A stretch of DNA of 64,000 bases from Microbacterium sp. Gd 4-13 (GCF_003095395.1 NZ_QEIJ01000007.1:103331-167330), one strand, 5' to 3'; positions 16,664 through 25,709 are shown, counted from the first letter of the stretch. Program-made: numbers and translations. Notes: generated by a model from the sequence alone, not told the origin.

Positions 16664-17386
16664 ATGACACGCCGCGACCTCGGTGCAAGCCGCATTCGAG
16701 AGCACTCGCGGGGTGATGTTCTCGGTGTGGTCGGTCCGCTCTTGTGGATCGTGACACCGCTTCTCGCGGCGGCGGGGTACATCTGGCTGCTCTTCCAGGG
16801 CTTCAGCCTCGTCGGTTGCTCGGGGGATTGTCGCGAGCAGTACCTGTACTGGCCGATCGAGGTGTACCCCTGGGCCGTGGGAGCGGTGATGATCGGCGCG
16901 GTCGCCATCGCCCTGGCGCTCCTCGCGGCCGGGAGGCGGGCGGAATGGTCGGCGCTCGCCGCATTCGTCCTCGTACTGTCGGTGATCGTTTCGGCGACGG
17001 CTATTCGCGAGTACGGCTTCGCTCCGATGCATGAGCGGAACGCACGGATAGCGAGCGGCGAGATCACCCCGAGCCCCAACGGGCCGCCGATCCCGCCCAC
17101 ACCCGAGGGGTTGTGGGGAGTCCAGAGAGCCGGCACGCCGCACCTCGTGATCTCGACCGACGGCACCCTGAGCGGCAGCGACGGCTGCAATGCGTTCTCC
17201 GGCACGTGGACTCTGAATAGTGACGGGGTGGCGATCTTCCGCGACGTGGTCGTATCGACCGAGGTCTGCGACGGCGTCGACACATGGCTGAGCTACGGCC
17301 GATCTGCCTACGTGGTCGGCAGTGACCTCTGGATCGGCGACGCCGAAGTGGGCATCATCGGGTTTCTTGCGCCTGCTGTGCGCTGA
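16664..17386 (+). CDS. Membrane protein with C-terminal META/HslJ-like domain
   Basis: 240 residues. Three hydrophobic helices occupy about residues 18-45, 62-88 and 93-112. A proline-rich linker (SPNGPPIPPTPEG) leads to a META/HslJ-like domain: PHLVISTDGTLSGSDGCNAF, SGTWTLNSDGVAIF and a later paired cysteine in TEVCDG. META domains are small beta folds often found on lipoproteins and stress-related proteins. The topology would place the domain outside the membrane. Function unknown. Confidence 0.75.
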   Translation: MTRRDLGASRIREHSRGDVLGVVGPLLWIVTPLLAAAGYIWLLFQGFSLVGCSGDCREQYLYWPIEVYPWAVGAVMIGAVAIALALLAAGRRAEWSALAAFVLVLSVIVSATAIREYGFAPMHERNARIASGEITPSPNGPPIPPTPEGLWGVQRAGTPHLVISTDGTLSGSDGCNAFSGTWTLNSDGVAIFRDVVVSTEVCDGVDTWLSYGRSAYVVGSDLWIGDAEVGIIGFLAPAVR

Positions 17387-17533
17387 GCCCTCACGCGCTG
17401 GTCCGCCGTGCTTGCCGCAATCGCGGTGTGCGACAGCTCGGCCGCGACGCCGTTGGTGCGGACGCTATCCCGGGAGCGGGAGCGGGAGCGGGGCGGTCGG
17501 GCGAGGCGGGCCGGGGTGAGCTATGCGGGCGGA

Positions 17534-17890
17534 TCAGCCGTCGCCGGCCTCGCGCGCCGCGATCTTGCGCTCCCGCATCGCGAGGAAGAGCGGGAACGTG
17601 AAGGCGAACGCCGTCACCGCCGAGAGCACCACATAGAGCCATGCGCGTTTCATGCGGAGCCGCCGGGCCTCGGCGAAGATCAGCACCACCCCGGCGATGG
17701 CGACGACCAGCAGGTCGACGCCGATCGACGACACCGCCGGGCCGCTGCCGAACAGGTCGGCGAAGTAGTTGCGTCCTTCGATGACCGTCCAGGCGTTCAG
17801 CGCGAAGGTCCACACCAGTCCGACGATCGACAGTGCGAGGTAGATGAACGCCCGGGGCGTCCAGTGCTTCGTGATCGCGCGTTCGCTCAT
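17534..17890 (-). CDS. DUF2834-like membrane protein
   Basis: 118 residues. It has three membrane helices (AFIYLALSIVGLVWTFALNA; SSIGVDLLVVAIAGVVLIFA; WLYVVLSAVTAFAFTFPLFL), with the short conserved cytoplasmic EARRLRMKRA between helices 2 and 3 and an RERK tail. This is the DUF2834 layout. ATG 17890 is chosen because it begins just before the first helix. The 147 bases between its stop and the META-domain gene hold only a short GGGAGC tandem tract. Function unknown. Confidence 0.78.
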   Translation of the reverse strand: MSERAITKHWTPRAFIYLALSIVGLVWTFALNAWTVIEGRNYFADLFGSGPAVSSIGVDLLVVAIAGVVLIFAEARRLRMKRAWLYVVLSAVTAFAFTFPLFLAMRERKIAAREAGDG

Positions 17891-18062
17891 GCTCGCACCG
17901 TACTCCCGAGGGAGTGAGTTGCCGCAATGCGGGGTATCCCGAGGCGTCGTGCGCCCCATTCGTGGCAACTCAGGTGCGACGCATACGCATACGCTCCCGC
18001 AACACCGCAGCGGGTGTACTCGTCACGTCGGCCCGCCCGAGCCGGCGGAAAGGGCCGTTTCG

Positions 18063-18509
18063 ATGACCGCTGCCACCACCCGCAGCATCCGCCTCTTCGC
18101 CGCCGCGCTCGCGGTCGGTATGGTCGCGCTGCTCACGCTCGCCCCGAGGTCGATCGTGTCGCCCGCGCGCGGGCAGTTCATGCGACTGATGGATGCTTCG
18201 CTCGCCCCGCTGGTCGACGCCATTCCTTACGGCGACGCCGAGCGCGTGCTCAACGTGCTCATGTTCGTGCCTCTCGGCGCGACGATCGCCCTCCTGCTGC
18301 ATCGCCGCGCGTGGCCGCTCGCGGTCGTGGCGGGCTTCGGCCTGTCGGCGGCGGTGGAGTACGCGCAGGCCTCGATTCCGGGGAGGGTTCCCGACCTCGA
18401 CGACGTCTTCTGGAACACACTCGGCGCTGTCGTCGGCGTCGCCGCCGTCACGGTTCCGCGCATAGCGGGCGCGATCGTGACCCGCATCCCGCACCGCGCG
18501 GGGCGGTGA
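18063..18509 (+). CDS. VanZ-like family membrane protein
   Basis: 148 residues with about four hydrophobic helices. VanZ-family features are ERVLNVLMFVPLGATIALLL and GLSAAVEYAQASIPGRVPDL followed by DDVFWNTLGAVVGV. Named after a teicoplanin-resistance factor, most chromosomal members have no proven role. Start ATG 18063. It lies upstream of the trehalose-synthase-like gene but is separated from it by a leader region. Confidence 0.85.
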   Translation: MTAATTRSIRLFAAALAVGMVALLTLAPRSIVSPARGQFMRLMDASLAPLVDAIPYGDAERVLNVLMFVPLGATIALLLHRRAWPLAVVAGFGLSAAVEYAQASIPGRVPDLDDVFWNTLGAVVGVAAVTVPRIAGAIVTRIPHRAGR

Positions 18510-18607
18510 GCCCATACATCATCGAGACCCGCCACCCCTGCGACCCGCCCAGGTCGGCGCGGTAGAACGGAGGGACCAGCCGCCACCGTCCCACCGAGAG
18601 GGCTCCG

Positions 18608-18661
18608 ATGACGACCACCCCGCTCCGCGCACCCGACCTCCGACCGGAGGTCGCGCGATGA
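18608..18661 (+). CDS. Candidate 17-residue leader peptide upstream of the trehalose-synthase-like gene
   Basis: ATG 18608 opens a short frame, MTTTPLRAPDLRPEVAR, whose TGA at 18659-18661 overlaps the GH13 start codon as ATGA. A GAGAGGG ribosome site precedes it at 18596-18602. Ribosomes translating it would pass straight through the hairpin that masks the next ribosome site. This geometry supports a translational-coupling leader; expression is not shown. Confidence 0.5.
   Translation: MTTTPLRAPDLRPEVAR
18634..18653 (+). promoter_or_regulatory. Hairpin sequestering the ribosome-binding site of the GH13 gene
   Basis: CGACCTCC (18634-18641) pairs perfectly with GGAGGTCG (18646-18653) around the four-base loop GACC. 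The GGAGG in the right arm is the Shine-Dalgarno sequence of the gene starting at 18658. An eight-pair GC-rich stem should block initiation unless opened, for example by translation of the overlapping leader peptide. Confidence 0.65.
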
Positions 18662-20313
18662 GACTCACCGATACCAGCGACCTGTGGTGGAAGACCGCGG
18701 TCTTCTACAACCTCGACGTCAAGACCTACCTCGACACCGACGACGACGGAGTCGGAGACCTGCGCGGACTCGCGCAGCGCCTCGACTATCTCGCCGAGCT
18801 CGGCGTCACCTGTCTGTGGCTCGCGCCGTTCTACCCGTCGCCGCAGCGCGACAACGGCTACGACATCCAGGACTACTACGGCGTCGATCCGCGCTACGGA
18901 ACCCTCGGCGACATGGTCGAGGTGCTCCGCACCGCCCGCGACCGCGGCATGCGGGTGATCGTCGACCTCGTCGTGAACCACACATCCGACGAGCATCCGT
19001 GGTTCCAGGACGCACGCTCGAGCCCCGACAGCCGCTACCGCCATTTCTACTCGTGGCGAGACGACGTGCCCGACGATGCGCCGGCGAGCATGTTCCCCGA
19101 CGTCGAAGACGGCGTGTGGACCTTCGACGAGACGGCCGGGCAGTACTACAAGCACTCGTTCTACCGGCACCAGCCCGACCTCGCGACCGATCACCCCGAG
19201 GTGCGCGAAGAGATCGCGAAGGTGCTCGGCTTCTGGCTCGAGCTGGGCATCGACGGATTCCGCGTCGACGCCGTGCCGTTCCTCATCGACGGCGACGGCG
19301 GTCCCGAGCACGAGTTCCTCCGCACTCTGCGCGGCTACGTCTCACGGCGGCGCGGGGCGGCGATGCTGCTCGGCGAGGTCAACCTGCCCTACGACGAGCA
19401 GCTCGCCTTCTTCGGTGACTCGGACGGCGACGAACTCACGATGCAGTTCGACTTCGTCGCCAACCAGCGGCTCTACCTGGCTCTCGCGCGACAGGATGCA
19501 GCGCCCCTGCGCGACGCGCTGCTCTCCCGCCCCTCGATCGCCCTCGGCAATCAGTGGGGCAACTTCGTGCGCAACCACGACGAGCTCACCCTCGATCAAC
19601 TGAGCGCCGACGAGCGCGAAGAAGTGTTCGAGGCCTTCGCGCCCGAGAAAGGTCAGCGCATCCACGATCGCGGCATCACCCGCCGCCTGCCGTCGATGCT
19701 CGAGGGCGATCCCCGCCGCATCCGCATGGTCTACAGTCTGATCTTCTCGCTACCGGGAGCCCCCGTGCTCTACTACGGCGAAGAGATCGGAATGGGGGAA
19801 GACCCCCGCATCACGGGCAGCCGTGCCGCGGTGCGAACGCCGATGCAGTGGACGGATGCTGCCGGAGCGGGCTTCTCCGACGCCGACCCCGACGACATGG
19901 TCGCGCAGGTCGTCGCGGGCGGGTTTGCTCCGCAGCACATCAACGTCTCACAGCAGCGGCACGATCCCGGGTCGTTCCTGCGCTTCGTGCAGGAGCTGAT
20001 CCGCACGTATCGGGCTGCCCCCGAGATCGGCTGGGGAGAGCTGGCGATCCTCGACCAGCCGCATTCGTGCGTGCTCGCGCACTCGGTGACAAGCGAACTC
20101 GGGATGCTCGTCGCGGCACACAACTTCGCACCCGACGGACGCACGTTCCGCATCGACATCGCGGGTGCCGACGAAGGCTGGCGCGTCGTCAGCCTGCTCG
20201 GCGACGACCCTGCGCCGGTGGCATTGGACGACCGCGGATTCGACGTCGAACTCGGCGGGTACGGCCACCAGTGGTGGCGTGTGATCCGCCCCGGGGAGCG
20301 GCGGATCGCGTGA
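18658..20313 (+). CDS. GH13 glycoside hydrolase, trehalose-synthase (TreS)-like
   Basis: 551 residues. GH13 barrel motifs in order: GVTCLWLAPFYPSPQRDNGY, VIVDLVVNHTSDEHPWF, the nucleophile Asp in GIDGFRVDAVPFLID, the acid Glu in LLGEVNLPYDEQL and the late His-Asp in FVRNHDELTLDQLS. These match TreS, which interconverts maltose and trehalose, better than oligo-1,6-glucosidases. No maltokinase domain is attached. The enzyme is cytosolic. Its start lies behind a masked ribosome site and a 17-residue leader frame. Alternative identity: another alpha-glucan-acting GH13 enzyme. Confidence 0.85.
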   Translation: MRLTDTSDLWWKTAVFYNLDVKTYLDTDDDGVGDLRGLAQRLDYLAELGVTCLWLAPFYPSPQRDNGYDIQDYYGVDPRYGTLGDMVEVLRTARDRGMRVIVDLVVNHTSDEHPWFQDARSSPDSRYRHFYSWRDDVPDDAPASMFPDVEDGVWTFDETAGQYYKHSFYRHQPDLATDHPEVREEIAKVLGFWLELGIDGFRVDAVPFLIDGDGGPEHEFLRTLRGYVSRRRGAAMLLGEVNLPYDEQLAFFGDSDGDELTMQFDFVANQRLYLALARQDAAPLRDALLSRPSIALGNQWGNFVRNHDELTLDQLSADEREEVFEAFAPEKGQRIHDRGITRRLPSMLEGDPRRIRMVYSLIFSLPGAPVLYYGEEIGMGEDPRITGSRAAVRTPMQWTDAAGAGFSDADPDDMVAQVVAGGFAPQHINVSQQRHDPGSFLRFVQELIRTYRAAPEIGWGELAILDQPHSCVLAHSVTSELGMLVAAHNFAPDGRTFRIDIAGADEGWRVVSLLGDDPAPVALDDRGFDVELGGYGHQWWRVIRPGERRIA

Positions 20314-20353
20314 ACGTGCGCGCGGCGGCTCTCAGGACTGACAGGATCAGCAG

Positions 20354-21844
20354 ATGAAATGGCGCGCCCTCGTCTCCCGGATCCCGGCCCTGGTCAAGAC
20401 GCTCTCACCGGTCGTCTTGGTGGTCGACATCGTGATCCGCGTCGTCGCCGTGATCGCCGTCCCCCGCAACCGGCGCCCTACGTCGGCCATGGCCTGGCTG
20501 ATGGCGATCTTCATCGCGCCGATCCCGGGCAGCCTGCTGTTCGGCCTCTTCGGAAGCTCAAAGCTCCCGCGCGACCGGCGCAATCGCCAGCGCGAGATCA
20601 ACGACCTGATTCTCGAGCACACGCAGGGGATCGACGAGGAGATCGTCGACGATCCGCGCCCGCCGTGGTTCGCATCGGTCGCCCAGCTGAACCGCACCCT
20701 GGGGGCGATGCCCCTGCTCGAGGGCAACGCCGCGCGACTGTACCCGCACTATGAGGGCTCGATCGCGGCGATGACGGATGCTGTCGATGCGGCGCGCCGG
20801 TACGTGCACGTGGAGTTCTACATCCTCGCGCGCGACAAGACGACGATCGGCTTCTTCGATGCGCTGAAGCGCGCGAGCGAGCGAGGCGTGCAGGTTCGCG
20901 TGCTCTTCGACCACTGGGCGACGATCACGAACCCCGAGGGGCGCAACACCCGTCGATGGCTGCAGGAGAACAGCATCCGGTTCGAGGAGATGCTGCCCTT
21001 CCACCCCACCAAGGGCATGTGGCGCCGCCCCGATCTGCGCAACCACCGCAAGATCGTCGTGGTCGACGGCAAGATCGCCTTCACCGGATCGCAGAACATG
21101 ATCGACAGCAGCTACAACAAGAAGGGCAACATCCGGCGCGGTCTGCAGTGGGTCGACCTGATGGTGCGCCTGGAAGGACCGGCGGCGATCGGTCTCGACG
21201 CGCTCTTCATCACCGACTGGTACAGCGAAACCGACGAGCTACCTGATGTCTCCGACGTCGACGAGATGACCGTCGACCACAGCGACCCCGGCACGTTCGA
21301 GTGCCAGGTCGTGCCGAGCGGACCGGGGTTCGACGGCGAGAACAACCTCAAGCTCTTCAACGCGCTCGTCTACTCGGCGCAGAAGAGGCTCATCATCGCC
21401 AGCCCGTACTTCGTGCCCGACGATTCGATGCTCTACGCCATTACGACCGCGGCCGAGCGTGGGGTCGACGTGCAGCTGTTCGCGTGCGAGGTCGCCGACC
21501 AGTTCCTCGTCTACCACGCGCAGCGTTCGTACTACGAGGCGCTGCTGCGGGCCGGTGTGCGCATCTTCTTGTACGAGAAGCCGATCGTGCTGCACTCTAA
21601 GCACTTCACGATCGACGACCAAGTCGCCGTGATCGGGTCGAGCAACATGGACATGCGCTCGTTCAGCCTCAACTTCGAGGTGTCGCTGCTCGTGCACGGC
21701 CGCGAGTTCGTCGACGACCTGCGCCACATCGAGAACGACTACCGGTCGCGCTCGAAGGAAGTGCTGCTCGAAGAGTGGCTGCAGCGCCGGGTGCCGGTGC
21801 AGGTGCTCGACAACCTCGCTCGCCTGACTGCCACCGTCCAGTAG
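20354..21844 (+). CDS. cls: Cardiolipin synthase (phospholipase D family)
   Basis: 496 residues. Two N-terminal membrane helices occupy roughly residues 10-35 and 38-62. HKD motif 1 is HRKIVVVDGKIAFTGSQN near residue 230; HKD motif 2 is HSKHFTIDDQVAVIGSSNMD near 413. This is the layout of bacterial ClsA-type synthases, which condense phospholipids to cardiolipin at the inner membrane. An AGGAT ribosome site sits seven bases before ATG 20354. It follows the GH13 gene by 40 bases and converges on a histidine-kinase gene. Confidence 0.95.
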   Translation: MKWRALVSRIPALVKTLSPVVLVVDIVIRVVAVIAVPRNRRPTSAMAWLMAIFIAPIPGSLLFGLFGSSKLPRDRRNRQREINDLILEHTQGIDEEIVDDPRPPWFASVAQLNRTLGAMPLLEGNAARLYPHYEGSIAAMTDAVDAARRYVHVEFYILARDKTTIGFFDALKRASERGVQVRVLFDHWATITNPEGRNTRRWLQENSIRFEEMLPFHPTKGMWRRPDLRNHRKIVVVDGKIAFTGSQNMIDSSYNKKGNIRRGLQWVDLMVRLEGPAAIGLDALFITDWYSETDELPDVSDVDEMTVDHSDPGTFECQVVPSGPGFDGENNLKLFNALVYSAQKRLIIASPYFVPDDSMLYAITTAAERGVDVQLFACEVADQFLVYHAQRSYYEALLRAGVRIFLYEKPIVLHSKHFTIDDQVAVIGSSNMDMRSFSLNFEVSLLVHGREFVDDLRHIENDYRSRSKEVLLEEWLQRRVPVQVLDNLARLTATVQ

Positions 21845-21906
21845 CGCGGCACCGCCGGAGATGTCAGCCGCGGGCGGCCGGTCGCCCGTGAGCCGTGTCT
21901 CATGCG

Positions 21907-21993
21907 CAGAATGCAGGAAGAAACCCGTCTCGCGGCGCCGCACGGGCCGCTGCTGCGCCGTTCTTCCTGGATTCTGAGCCGGAGACGGCTCAG
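21907..21993. terminator. Compound hairpin between convergent genes (bidirectional terminator candidate)
   Basis: Two structures abut. A 16-base inverted repeat with one mismatch (arms 21907-21922 and 21961-21976, cores GCAGGAAGAA and TTCTTCCTGG) encloses a GC-rich loop that can form its own CCCGT/ACGGG hairpin. Directly after it, CTGAGCCG (21974-21981) and CGGCTCAG (21986-21993) form a perfect eight-pair stem with a GAGA tetraloop. The region separates cls from the convergent kinase gene. Confidence 0.65.
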
Positions 21994-22007
21994 ACGTGCC
22001 CGCCACC

Positions 22008-23108
22008 TCAGCGCGGCAGCACGACGCGCACGAGCAGACCGCCCTCGGGGCGCGCCGTCACGTCGAGCGCCCCGTCGTGGGCACGCACGATCGACGCCAC
22101 GATCGCGAGGCCGAGCCCCGCGCCCTGGTGCCCCGACTCGGTACGCGTGCGTCCGGCGCCGCGCACGAACGGCTCCGTCAGCGTTGCGGCGACCGCGGGG
22201 TCGAGCGTGACACCGCTGTTCTCCACGGTCAGCGCCGCCCATCGATCGCCCGGCGTCACGGTCAGTCTCACCCAGCCATCGGGCTCGTTGTGCACGATCG
22301 CGTTGTGCAGCAGGTTCGCGGCGAGCTGACCGATCAGGGCTCGATTCGCCGTGATCTCGGCGGAGGGCAGCGATACCCGACCGCGGATGCTGCGCGCCTC
22401 CGCCTCTGCCTGCACGTCCTTCAGCGCGATCGAGGCGACCGCCGCGAGGTCGATCGTCTCGATCGGGAGTCCGCCGCGGCCCACGCGGGCGAGGGTGAGG
22501 AGCGCCTCGGTCGTCGCGATCGCACGGTCGTTGGTGGAGCCGATGCGCTGGAGTAGCACGTCAATGTCCCGGCCGGCCGGGTCGGCCTGGCCGACTTCGA
22601 CCATCGTGCGGATGATCGCGTGCGGCGTCCGCAGCTCGTGCGAGGCGTTCGCGGCGAAGCGTCGTTCCTCCGCGATCGTGTGCTCCACGCGGTCGAGCAT
22701 CGTGTCGAGGGCGTCGGCCAGGTCGGTGAGCTCGTCGCGTCGTCCGGGGAGGGCGACGCGCTGGTCGAATCGTCCGTCGCGCACGCGCCGCGCAGCATCC
22801 GCGATCCGTCCGAGCGGGCGCAGCACGAGCCCGGCGAGCACCCAGCCCCCGATGAGTCCGAAGGCGATGAGTCCGGCCATCGCCCACCAGGCGTAGCGGA
22901 CGAACACCTCGAGCAGGTCGCTGCGGTTGGGTACGAACCCGCCGCCGTCCAGGTTCAGGTTGCCGTCGGGAACGAAACGCAGCAGCAAGAACCCGACGAC
23001 GAACAGGGCGATGCCGGCGACGACGATGAACCCGGCATAGCTGAGGGCGAGCTTCGCCTGGAGCGAGAGGCCCCGCCCGCGAGAGGAGCCCGCTGCGGTC
23101 ACCGGCAT
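22008..23108 (-). CDS. Sensor histidine kinase (HisKA type)
   Basis: 366 residues. Two membrane helices (KLALSYAGFIVVAGIALFVV and the WWAMAGLIAFGLIGGWVLAG region) flank a short extracytoplasmic loop of about 35 residues. Then come a HAMP domain (RPLGRIADAARRVRDGRFDQ), the phospho-acceptor His in RRFAANASHELRTPHAI near residue 156, the N box LLHNAIVHNEPDGW and a G box GAGLGLAIVASIVRAHDG. It belongs to the class that normally pairs with OmpR-type regulators; the adjacent regulator is NarL-type, while an unpaired OmpR-type gene lies at 25710. Confidence 0.92.
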   Translation of the reverse strand: MPVTAAGSSRGRGLSLQAKLALSYAGFIVVAGIALFVVGFLLLRFVPDGNLNLDGGGFVPNRSDLLEVFVRYAWWAMAGLIAFGLIGGWVLAGLVLRPLGRIADAARRVRDGRFDQRVALPGRRDELTDLADALDTMLDRVEHTIAEERRFAANASHELRTPHAIIRTMVEVGQADPAGRDIDVLLQRIGSTNDRAIATTEALLTLARVGRGGLPIETIDLAAVASIALKDVQAEAEARSIRGRVSLPSAEITANRALIGQLAANLLHNAIVHNEPDGWVRLTVTPGDRWAALTVENSGVTLDPAVAATLTEPFVRGAGRTRTESGHQGAGLGLAIVASIVRAHDGALDVTARPEGGLLVRVVLPR

Positions 23109-23151
23109 GCAGTCAGCCTAGGTCGACGCCCGTATCGCCGGCGTATGCCGA

Positions 23152-23754
23152 TCAGATCCACCCGCGTTCCTGCGCCATCACGGTCGCTTGCTGGCGCGTG
23201 GCGACCGAGAGCTTGCCGAGCGCCGACGACACGTGGTTGCGCACGGTGCCGGGGGAGAGGTGCACGGTCGCGGCGATCTGCGCGATCGTCTCGCCGCGCT
23301 GACCGGCACGAAGCACGTCGAGCTCGCGGTCGGTCAGCGGGCTCCGCTCGTCGGCGAGGGCGTCGGCGGCGATCTCGGGGTCGACGTAGCGGCGTCCGGA
23401 TGCGACGCGGCGGATGATCTCGGCGACCTCCTCCGCGCGCCGCGATTTCGGCACGAACCCCTCGACCCCGGCCTGCAGTGCGCGCCGCAGCACTCCGGGC
23501 CGGGCGTGCCGCGTCACCACGATGCACCGCGCGGCGCTCTTGCCGCGCAGCCGCTCCGCGACTTCCACTCCGTCGAGCCCGGGCATCTCGAGGTCGAGCA
23601 GGCATACGTCGGGCTCGACGCGCATCGCTTCGGCGACGGCGTCGGTTCCGGTGCGGCACTCGGCCACGACCTCGAGGTCGTCTTCGAGTCGCAGCAGCGA
23701 TGCGAGCGCCGTGCGGATCATGTCTTCATCGTCGGCGATCAGAACGCGGATCAT
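23152..23754 (-). CDS. NarL/LuxR-type response regulator
   Basis: 200 residues. Receiver domain: IRVLIADDEDMIRTALASLL with acidic pocket residues, phospho-acceptor Asp in DVCLLDLEMPGLDG and the conserved Lys in EGFVPKSRRAEE. C-terminal LuxR helix-turn-helix: LTDRELDVLRAGQRGETIAQ, then VHLSPGTVRNHVSSALGKLS. ATG 23754 overlaps the upstream kinase stop as ATGA, so this regulator is the partner of the DesK-type kinase. In DesK/DesR systems the output often concerns membrane fluidity or cell-envelope stress. Confidence 0.95.
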   Translation of the reverse strand: MIRVLIADDEDMIRTALASLLRLEDDLEVVAECRTGTDAVAEAMRVEPDVCLLDLEMPGLDGVEVAERLRGKSAARCIVVTRHARPGVLRRALQAGVEGFVPKSRRAEEVAEIIRRVASGRRYVDPEIAADALADERSPLTDRELDVLRAGQRGETIAQIAATVHLSPGTVRNHVSSALGKLSVATRQQATVMAQERGWI

Positions 23755-24980
23755 GCGAGCTGCTCCTGATCGACGGATGCTGCGTCGGCGGGCAGCGTCA
23801 CCGTGAGCGCGAACGTCGTACCCTCGCGTGAGACCCGCACTTCGCCGCCCACCGCTTCGGCGCGCGCCGTCATGCCGTCGAGCCCCGATCCCCACCCCGT
23901 GTCGTCGTCGCCGGGGTCGTCGTTCGCGATCCGGTACACCCACCGCTCGGCGTTCCGCGCGAGCGACAGCGACGCGTGCCGTCCGCCGCCGTGCTTGAGC
24001 ACGTTCGTGACGCTCTCTCGCACGATCGGGCCGAGCGCGTCGATGCGCCCGACGTCGGCGTCGACGTCGGTGGTCACCTGCAGACCCGCGGACCGCAGCA
24101 GATCCGCCGCGTTCTCGAGCTCGTCGGGCAGAGGCACGCCCCGGAACTGCGACGCGAGGTCGCGCGTGCCCTGGCGTGCGTCGTCGACCGCTTCTCGTGC
24201 CCGTGCGATCTCGCGGGCCGCGCCGTCGGGGTCGTCGCGTGTGAGCAGACGCTCGGCAAGCTCGAGTTGCAGAGCGATCACCTGCAGGTGGTGCCCCTGC
24301 AGATCGTGCACGTCGTTCGCGAGGCGCAGGCGTTCACGTGTCGCGGCCAGCGCGCTCTCGGCTTCCCGGGCGCGGTCGAGTTCGAGCACGATCACCCACC
24401 ACCACATCGACGAGGCGAACGTGGCGGGCAGCAGGGTCGTGAACAGCGCCGGAACGTAGAGGTCGGATCGCGTCGACAGCGCCGGCGCCTCGACCACCCA
24501 CAGCGCGATGAGAACGACGGTGAGTCCGATCACCACGCGCCAGCGGATGCCACGCGGCCAGGCGCACGCGCTGAGTGCCCCGGCGACGACACCGACCCCG
24601 GCCAGCCACGATCCGGTGGCCACCCCCAGCAGACAAGCGGCCACGAGCATCATGCCGATGCCCACCAGCTCGCCGACGCGGAGTCCGCGACGTTCCTCGT
24701 CGCGTTGCGCCATCGCGGTCGGTCGGTACTCGCGCAGCAGCACGGCGAGACCGGCGACCGCGAAGATCGTCGCTGCCAGTCCCAGCCAGAGCCCCAGCTC
24801 GACCCGCCCGGCGGTGTCGTCGTATCGCAGCGGAATCCATGCGACCCACGACAGCGGCGTGATGATCTGAAAGAAGACGAGCGCTGTCGCGGTGTACCAC
24901 CATGTCGCGGTGACGCCTCGGCCGAGCGCCCGATCGCCGATGCGCGGACCGCGGTCGGGGGCACTCGTCGGCGTGGTCAT
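23751..24980 (-). CDS. DesK/NarX-type sensor histidine kinase (HisKA_3)
   Basis: 409 residues. About six hydrophobic segments span residues 25-205, including WWYTATALVFFQIITPLSWV and ALFTTLLPATFASSMWWWVI. The dimerisation/phosphorylation helix has NDVHDLQGHHLQVIALQLEL near residue 220, a HisKA_3 H box. The ATPase part shows VRESVTNVLKHGGG and GSGLDGMTARAEAVGG. The last bases overlap the regulator start. With no large extracellular domain, it most likely senses a membrane property. Confidence 0.93.
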   Translation of the reverse strand: MTTPTSAPDRGPRIGDRALGRGVTATWWYTATALVFFQIITPLSWVAWIPLRYDDTAGRVELGLWLGLAATIFAVAGLAVLLREYRPTAMAQRDEERRGLRVGELVGIGMMLVAACLLGVATGSWLAGVGVVAGALSACAWPRGIRWRVVIGLTVVLIALWVVEAPALSTRSDLYVPALFTTLLPATFASSMWWWVIVLELDRAREAESALAATRERLRLANDVHDLQGHHLQVIALQLELAERLLTRDDPDGAAREIARAREAVDDARQGTRDLASQFRGVPLPDELENAADLLRSAGLQVTTDVDADVGRIDALGPIVRESVTNVLKHGGGRHASLSLARNAERWVYRIANDDPGDDDTGWGSGLDGMTARAEAVGGEVRVSREGTTFALTVTLPADAASVDQEQLA

Positions 24981-25165
24981 GTCTCCACGGTAGCCAGCCG
25001 TGCGTGCCCCGTGCCGTGCGGCCGCAGGGTCGTGACATTCGTCATGGGTCGGCCCGGGAATCATCCCGGCCGAACGTGACGCGACGACACTGCCGGGGGC
25101 GGGGGGTGGCGGCTGGGATGGAATCACCGCCGCTTGCACACGGCATCCCCACGGAAAGGCTCCCC

Positions 25166-25657
25166 ATGAACCCCGTCGCCGACCTCATCCTCGGATTCCA
25201 GAACCTCATCGCGCAGCTTCCGGAATGGGCGCAACCTCTCATCGTCTTCGTCGCCGGTGCGGTGCCGTTCATCGAGGGTGAGGGCGCAGCATCCATCGGT
25301 ATCATCGGCGGCATCAACCCGGTGATCGCCGCCATCGCCGGTGCTCTCGGCAACTTCGTCGCCGTGGCCATCGTCGTGCTGCTGGGGGCGCAGATCCGGG
25401 CCGCGCTGACGAGATCGAAGCCCCGTAAGCCGGCCTCGGCACGCCGGGAGAAGTTTCAGAGGGCCTTCCACCGCTATGGCGTGGTCGGCGTGAGCCTGCT
25501 CGGGCCCCTGCTGCTGCCGACACACTTCACCGCGGCGGCGCTCGCCGGTTCGGGCGTGCCGAAAGCGCGGGTGCTGCTCTGGCAGGGCGTCGCGATCGTC
25601 CTGTGGACGACGCTGCTGACCCTGATCATCACGGGTGTCATCGCTGTCGCGGTCTGA
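25166..25657 (+). CDS. Small multidrug-export-like (DedA-related) membrane protein
   Basis: 163 residues with four or five hydrophobic helices. The pattern PLIVFVAGAVPFIEGEGAAS, then INPVIAAIAGALGNFVAVAI, and after a basic loop the segment GVVGVSLLGPLLLPTHFTAA fits the small multidrug export (PF06695) group related to DedA. Start ATG 25166 with GGAAAGG upstream. It is divergent from the DesK gene and followed by a strong hairpin. The transported compound, if any, is unknown. Confidence 0.8.
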   Translation: MNPVADLILGFQNLIAQLPEWAQPLIVFVAGAVPFIEGEGAASIGIIGGINPVIAAIAGALGNFVAVAIVVLLGAQIRAALTRSKPRKPASARREKFQRAFHRYGVVGVSLLGPLLLPTHFTAAALAGSGVPKARVLLWQGVAIVLWTTLLTLIITGVIAVAV

Positions 25658-25671
25658 CCCTCTCGACTCGG

Positions 25672-25706
25672 CGCCACCGCACCTTCTGTGGGGAAGGGCG
25701 GTGGCG
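25672..25706. terminator. Bidirectional terminator candidate
   Basis: CGCCACCGC (25672-25680) and GCGGTGGCG (25698-25706) form a perfect nine-pair stem around a 17-base loop. It lies 15 bases past the membrane-protein stop and 4 bases from the convergent regulator stop, so it can serve both genes. Confidence 0.7.
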
Positions 25707-25709
25707 TCG

